From Chitinophagaceae bacterium (GTDB taxonomy: Bacteria > Bacteroidota > Bacteroidia > Chitinophagales > Chitinophagaceae), in NCBI GenBank assembly GCA_016786525.1, contig JAEUVW010000211.1:1-15171 (forward strand): a stretch of DNA of 15,171 nucleotides, in the 5' to 3' direction. This document shows, piece after piece, positions 11,621 to 15,171 of this stretch (the stretch's first letter is position 1; each line of letters opens with the position of its first letter). A model generated the notes under the pieces. It searched no databases. It saw only the letters and a list, made by a program, of their open reading frames with translations, and was not told where the DNA came from. A program made the position numbers and the translations under genes.

Positions 11621-14600
11621 GTGCGCAAAGCGAAAAAAATACTGCTGAAAACACTGAAGTATACCGGCATTACGCTGGGAAGCCTGCTGCTCCTGCTGCT
11701 GGTACTGCCTTACCTGTTCCCCAAGACCATCGCGAACGGGGTAAAGGTGTGGACGAACAACAACATCAACGGCAAGATCAACTTTACAAAGATCAACCTG
11801 TCTTTCTACGACCATTTCCCTTCCTTGACGCTTACCCTGAAGGACTTTTCGCTGAAAGGCTCTGTGCCGTACCCCGAGGACACCCTTATCGCAGCAGACG
11901 AGATCGCCTTTGGGGTAAACCTGCGCAGCGTTTTCTTCGAGCAAACGGTAAAAATAGACGAGGTGTACCTGGACGATGCCCTGCTGAATGTGCAGGTAGA
12001 CAGCCTGGGTAATGCGAACTACAACATCCTGAAAACAACAGAAGAGCAAAAGCAGGAGCAGGTCAGCGACTCCGGCAGCGCCAGCCTGAAGATCCAGAAA
12101 ATACAGATCAGCAATTGCCACCTGGTGTACCACGATCGCTCCATACCCATGTTCATCAATGCCGACGGATTCAACTACAAAGGCAAAGGCGACCTCAGCA
12201 ATGCGATCTTCGACCTGAGCAGCGAGCTGAACATCAAGGCCCTGGACTTCAGTTTTGACGGGGAAGATTACCTCCGCGACAAGCAGGTTCACGCCAAACT
12301 GCTGACCCAGGTCAATACCCAATCGCTGGTGCTGCTGTTCCGGGAGAATGACCTGAACATCAACAAGCTGAAGCTGGACTTCTCCGGAGATTTTAAATTC
12401 CTCAGCAACGGATATGCGCTGGACCTCAGGGCGGGTGCAGACAACATTAAGCTCTATTCGCTGGTGACCGCCCTGCCGCCCAAATACCTGGACTGGCTGA
12501 AGCAGACCGAAGTGAAGGGAGACGCAGACCTGCTGTTTACCCTCAAAGGGGATTATATCGCCTCGCAAAACCTGAAGCCTGATGTGCATTTCAATATGAA
12601 CATCCGCGACGGCTTTGTGGCGTATCATAATAATGCGCCCGCTTCCGGCCTGCAGTTCCGGCTGAAGACTGTATTGCCGGCGCTGAATACAGACAGTCTG
12701 CGCATAGATATCGACACCTTTGCCTTCCGTATGGACAAAGATTATTTCGATGCCCGGGTGCATACCCTGGGCCTGGACAGCCCGCAGATCAAGGCACAGC
12801 TGAAGATGGATATGGACCTGGATAAGCTGCAGCATGCCATCGGCTTTCAGGCCGCAGACTTCAAAGGCCGCTTTAAGCTGGATGTGGCCGTAGCCGGTCG
12901 CTACAAAGCCCATGCGGATAAGACCGGGCAAAGTGTCATCGATGAAGTGCCCAACTTCAAAGCCCAGGCCCTGATGAGCAACGGCTATTTTAAAATGGCT
13001 CAGTTACCCCAGGGTATCAGCAACATCAATTTTACGATAGAAGCCGCCTGTACCGATGGCAATTACCGGCACAGCACCGTACATATCGACGGGCTGAAAG
13101 CAACCGCCTTGAACAATTTTGTGCAGGGAAGGGTATGGGTAGACAACCTGGTCGACTTTCCCCTGGATGCCGATTTTCATTCCAGGGTAAACCTCGCCGA
13201 GCTGAAAAGTTTTATCCCGATGGACAGCCTGTCGCTGGCCGGCCTGATGGTGCTGGATGTGACCGCCAAAGGAAATTATGTGCCCGAAAAGAAACAGTTC
13301 CCGGTCATTAAGCTGGACCTGGACCTGAAAAACGGGTCCGTACAGACAAAATATTATCCCCGCCCGGTCAGCAATATACAGGCCGCAGTATCGATCAGCG
13401 ATCCCAGTGGTACAGCCAAAGACCTGGCGGTGTCGGTCGCACCCCTGAGTTTTGAATTTGAAGGCAAGCCTTTTATGCTGGACCTGCAGCTCGCCAATAT
13501 GGCTGATGTGCGGTACAAATTGCTGGCCAAAGGAGAACTGGACCTGGCCCGTATCTATTCCGTCTTTTCGCAAAAGGACCTGGATGTGAGCGGCTACGCC
13601 AAAGTAGACCTGAACCTGTCCGGCACGCAGAGCGATGCCCTGAAGGGGCGCTACAGCCGCCTGCACAACGAGGGCAGCCTGGCCCTGCGGGACATCCTGG
13701 TGAAGCATTCCGCCTACCTGCCGCTGCCCTTCCTGCTGAAAGAAGGCCTGTTCCGTTTCCGCAACGACAGGTTCTGGTTCGAACGCTTCAGGGCAACATA
13801 CGGGCGCTCCGATATACAACTGAACGGTTACCTGCTGAATGTGATCAACTATGCGCTCAGTGATAAAGAAAAGCTGAAAGGCAGTTTTACCCTGCAGTCC
13901 AACTACCTGCTGGTAGACGAATTTATACCCAATACTGCTGCAGCTTCGGATACGGCGGTGCCCGATACTTCCGGAGTCATCGTGATACCGGCCAACCTCG
14001 CCGTAAGCGTCCAGGCCAAAGCCAAACAGATCGATTACGACGGACTGCACCTGCAGGATTTTGCCGGTCAGCTGACGATAGACAGTGCACAGCTGCGCCT
14101 GAAGCAAACCGGCTTCCAGATGATCGGCACTACGGTCAGCATGGATGCGCTGTACAAGAACGTGCAGACGAAAAAAGCCTTGTTTGATTTTGCGGTCATC
14201 GCGAAGGATTTTGATGTGCGCCGTGCCTATAAAGAGGTAAAACTGTTCCACGATATGGCACCGGCCGCCGCATCGGCGCAGGGTATTATCTCGCTGGATT
14301 ATAAGATCAAAGGCCGCCTGGACAGCAGCATGAGCCCGGTGTATCCCTCGCTGGAGGGTGGGGGCGTGCTCTCTGTGCGGAATGTGCAGTTCAAGGGTTT
14401 TAAACTGCTGAACAACGCCAGCCGCGAAAGCGGCCGTGAGGGCCTGAAAGACCCCGATGTGAAGAATGTAGACCTGAAGACGACCATTAAGAACAACATC
14501 ATCAGTCTCGAAAAGGTAAAGATCAAAATGGCCGGCTTCCGCCTGCGCGTGGAAGGGCAAAGTGATTTTGACCACAACCTGAAGTTTAAGATGCGCCTGG

Positions 14601-14746
14601 GTCTGCCCCCACTCGGTATTATCGGCATCCCGATGACGGTGACCGGCACTTCGGACAGTCCCAAAGTAAAAGTGGGCAAAGAAGATTCCGACCCCCTGGA
14701 GGAAAAAGAGGATGGGGACGAAGTGCCAATAAGCCCTGCTCCTTAG
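11621..14746 (+). CDS. AsmA-family protein (large, membrane-anchored)
   Basis: The 1041-residue product begins with a basic stretch and one membrane segment (about residues 17-33, GSLLLLLLVLPYLF). GTG 11621 is the likely start, because the first internal Met comes near residue 174, after the membrane segment. The rest is a long chain of beta strands typical of AsmA/AsmA_2 proteins, for example INFTKINLSFYDHFPSLTL near the N terminus. The C-terminal AsmA part ends in KFKMRLGLPPLGIIGIPMTVTGTSDSPKVKVGK. AsmA-like proteins are thought to bridge the periplasm and move phospholipids between membranes, the chain forming a hydrophobic groove. An acidic tail follows (EDSDPLEEKEDGDE). It lies 16 nt after ribE in the same operon. 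The link to riboflavin synthesis is probably only shared transcription. Lipid transport is inferred from the family. Confidence 0.9.
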   Translation: MRKAKKILLKTLKYTGITLGSLLLLLLVLPYLFPKTIANGVKVWTNNNINGKINFTKINLSFYDHFPSLTLTLKDFSLKGSVPYPEDTLIAADEIAFGVNLRSVFFEQTVKIDEVYLDDALLNVQVDSLGNANYNILKTTEEQKQEQVSDSGSASLKIQKIQISNCHLVYHDRSIPMFINADGFNYKGKGDLSNAIFDLSSELNIKALDFSFDGEDYLRDKQVHAKLLTQVNTQSLVLLFRENDLNINKLKLDFSGDFKFLSNGYALDLRAGADNIKLYSLVTALPPKYLDWLKQTEVKGDADLLFTLKGDYIASQNLKPDVHFNMNIRDGFVAYHNNAPASGLQFRLKTVLPALNTDSLRIDIDTFAFRMDKDYFDARVHTLGLDSPQIKAQLKMDMDLDKLQHAIGFQAADFKGRFKLDVAVAGRYKAHADKTGQSVIDEVPNFKAQALMSNGYFKMAQLPQGISNINFTIEAACTDGNYRHSTVHIDGLKATALNNFVQGRVWVDNLVDFPLDADFHSRVNLAELKSFIPMDSLSLAGLMVLDVTAKGNYVPEKKQFPVIKLDLDLKNGSVQTKYYPRPVSNIQAAVSISDPSGTAKDLAVSVAPLSFEFEGKPFMLDLQLANMADVRYKLLAKGELDLARIYSVFSQKDLDVSGYAKVDLNLSGTQSDALKGRYSRLHNEGSLALRDILVKHSAYLPLPFLLKEGLFRFRNDRFWFERFRATYGRSDIQLNGYLLNVINYALSDKEKLKGSFTLQSNYLLVDEFIPNTAAASDTAVPDTSGVIVIPANLAVSVQAKAKQIDYDGLHLQDFAGQLTIDSAQLRLKQTGFQMIGTTVSMDALYKNVQTKKALFDFAVIAKDFDVRRAYKEVKLFHDMAPAAASAQGIISLDYKIKGRLDSSMSPVYPSLEGGGVLSVRNVQFKGFKLLNNASRESGREGLKDPDVKNVDLKTTIKNNIISLEKVKIKMAGFRLRVEGQSDFDHNLKFKMRLGLPPLGIIGIPMTVTGTSDSPKVKVGKEDSDPLEEKEDGDEVPISPAP

Positions 14747-14785
14747 GATATCTGACCGGATCAGAAACCCGGTATATTTTCTGTT

Positions 14786-14811
14786 CCTGATGCCCTTCGG
14801 AACATCAGGGA
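14786..14811. repeat. Hairpin with CCCTTCGGAACATC core, copy 1
   Basis: CCTGATG (14786-14792) pairs perfectly with CATCAGG (14803-14809) around a loop CCCTTCGGAA. It lies 40 nt after the AsmA stop. The 19-nt core at 14793-14811 recurs at 14976-14994 with one change. It may act as the operon terminator, but no T tract follows on the plus strand. Confidence 0.55.
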
Positions 14812-14844
14812 TAGGATGCGTCTGAATGATGGGGCTGTTCTGCA

Positions 14845-14906
14845 CTGTCATTCCATAGGGGTCTGTCAAGATCTATGTATAGATTCCTCCTGCGTCGGAA
14901 TGACAG
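14845..14906. repeat. REP-like inverted pair C
   Basis: CTGTCATTCC (14845-14854) and GGAATGACAG (14897-14906) form a perfect 10-bp terminal inverted repeat. The left unit has the local stem ATTCC-ATA-GGGGT with wobble pairs. The right unit has ATTCC-TCCTGCGTC-GGAAT. Between them ATCTAT-GT-ATAGAT (14871-14884) adds a third inner symmetry. The whole 62 bp can fold as one long hairpin or as two small ones. It is the clearest copy of the family seen at 2552-2811. Confidence 0.75.
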
Positions 14907-14938
14907 AGTGGGTGTGCAATCACATAAACAAACCGAAT

Positions 14939-14960
14939 GTCATCCCGTAGGGATCTGTAA
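14939..14960 (+). repeat. REP-like unit (single), identical to 2740-2761
   Basis: This 22-nt unit with stem ATCCC-GTA-GGGAT is identical to the left unit of pair B, 12.2 kb away. No opposite-orientation partner follows within 60 nt; the second CCCTTCGGAACATC hairpin is there instead. Confidence 0.7.
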
Positions 14961-14970
14961 ATCTGCCTCT

Positions 14971-14998
14971 GTATACCCTTCGGAACATCGGGGACAGC
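14971..14998. repeat. Hairpin with CCCTTCGGAACATC core, copy 2
   Basis: The 19-nt core at 14976-14994 matches 14793-14811 with one change. The flanks CTGT (14969-14972) and ACAG (14994-14997) pair, as do CCC and GGG inside, giving an imperfect stem. The flanking stem differs from that of copy 1 while the core is kept. Confidence 0.45.
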
Positions 14999-15128
14999 AG
15001 GACAAACCAGCCCTAACTCCTTAGCCTGTAAACCGGAGCTACGGACTTCTGCTTTCCGCCAATCATCAATCATCAATCTCCTGCAGTGATATTTTCATTA
15101 AGCGGACAATGTAGTAGCTGTTTCCGCC

Positions 15129-15136
15129 TAACTTTG
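15129..15136 (+). promoter_or_regulatory. Putative -7 box of the partial gene at the right edge
   Basis: TAACTTTG is a perfect TAnnTTTG, 10 nt before the ATG at 15147. No good -33 box is seen at the right distance. If it is used, the leader would be only a few nucleotides, or the true start lies further downstream outside the window. Confidence 0.45.
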
Positions 15137-15146
15137 CCTTTTGCTC

Positions 15147-15171
15147 ATGAACCAGACCATCCGCATCCAGA
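15147..15171 (+). CDS. Start of a gene cut by the window edge
   Basis: ATG at 15147 opens a frame of eight codons (MNQTIRIQ) up to the end of the window. A -7 box lies just upstream and the region before it is non-coding, so a gene start is likely. The product cannot be named from so few residues. Confidence 0.4.

Noticed and set aside
11606..12931. Long minus-strand open frame (441 codons) opposite the AsmA-like gene
   Set aside because: It lies wholly antisense to a well-supported AsmA-family gene, its translation is rich in Q, V, H and L without domain features, and it has no promoter. It reflects codon bias of the coding strand.
13004..14869. Long minus-strand open frame (621 codons) opposite the AsmA-like gene and running past its end
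   Set aside because: It shows the same antisense composition. The part beyond the AsmA stop runs through the REP-like repeats, and no recognised motif is present.
15061..15078. Short tandem repeat AATCATC near the right edge
   Set aside because: Only about two and a half copies of a 7-nt unit, too short to call a functional or CRISPR-like repeat.

Overview
The window looks like chromosomal DNA from a member of the Bacteroidota, most likely Chitinophagaceae or a close relative. This rests on three proteins with C-terminal type IX secretion (T9SS) sorting domains, a LytS/LytTR two-component pair behind a LiaF-like membrane protein, the cluster rpsU - tyrosine recombinase - hpf, and repeated matches to the Bacteroidota promoter form (TTTG, about 20 nt, TAnnTTTG) with little Shine-Dalgarno sequence. 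The family-level placement is inference. No phage, transposase, CRISPR array or defence system is visible.

Layout. 1-2,475: the tail of a T9SS cargo protein, a bidirectional hairpin, a minus-strand outer-membrane beta-barrel gene and a plus-strand T9SS cargo gene. This part looks more AT-rich than the rest. 2,475-2,930: an intergenic stretch rich in short hairpin repeats. 2,957-3,030: tRNA-Cys(GCA) on the minus strand with its own promoter and terminator. 3,137-5,670: a minus-strand operon of a LiaF-like membrane protein, a LytS-type histidine kinase and a LytTR response regulator. 5,803-7,302: a secreted protein with about ten tandem 30-residue repeats and a T9SS tail. 7,444-8,622: a lipoprotein with a PQQ-like beta-propeller. 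8,738-10,339: rpsU, a Xer-type recombinase and hpf, all on the minus strand. 10,459-14,746: a plus-strand operon of a small lipoprotein, riboflavin synthase (ribE) and a large AsmA-family protein. 14,747-15,146: a second intergenic stretch with the same repeat family. 15,147 onward: the first codons of a gene cut by the window edge.

How the genes fit together. rpsU and hpf both act on the ribosome, and the recombinase between them probably resolves chromosome dimers. The LiaF-like/HK/LytTR set is a plausible envelope-stress sensor. The AsmA-like protein, the beta-propeller lipoprotein, the beta-barrel and the T9SS cargo are all envelope or secreted functions. Most genes are ordinary for the group.

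The least explained signal is the repeat family. Units of the form GTCAT-hairpin-ATCT recur in two intergenic regions more than 12 kb apart. They usually sit as inverted pairs, and their stems show compensatory base changes. They resemble the REP/BIME elements of enterobacteria but have a different sequence. A second layer of interest is regulatory packing: the recombinase promoter appears to lie inside the loop of the rpsU terminator, and rpsU and the ribE operon share a compact divergent promoter region.
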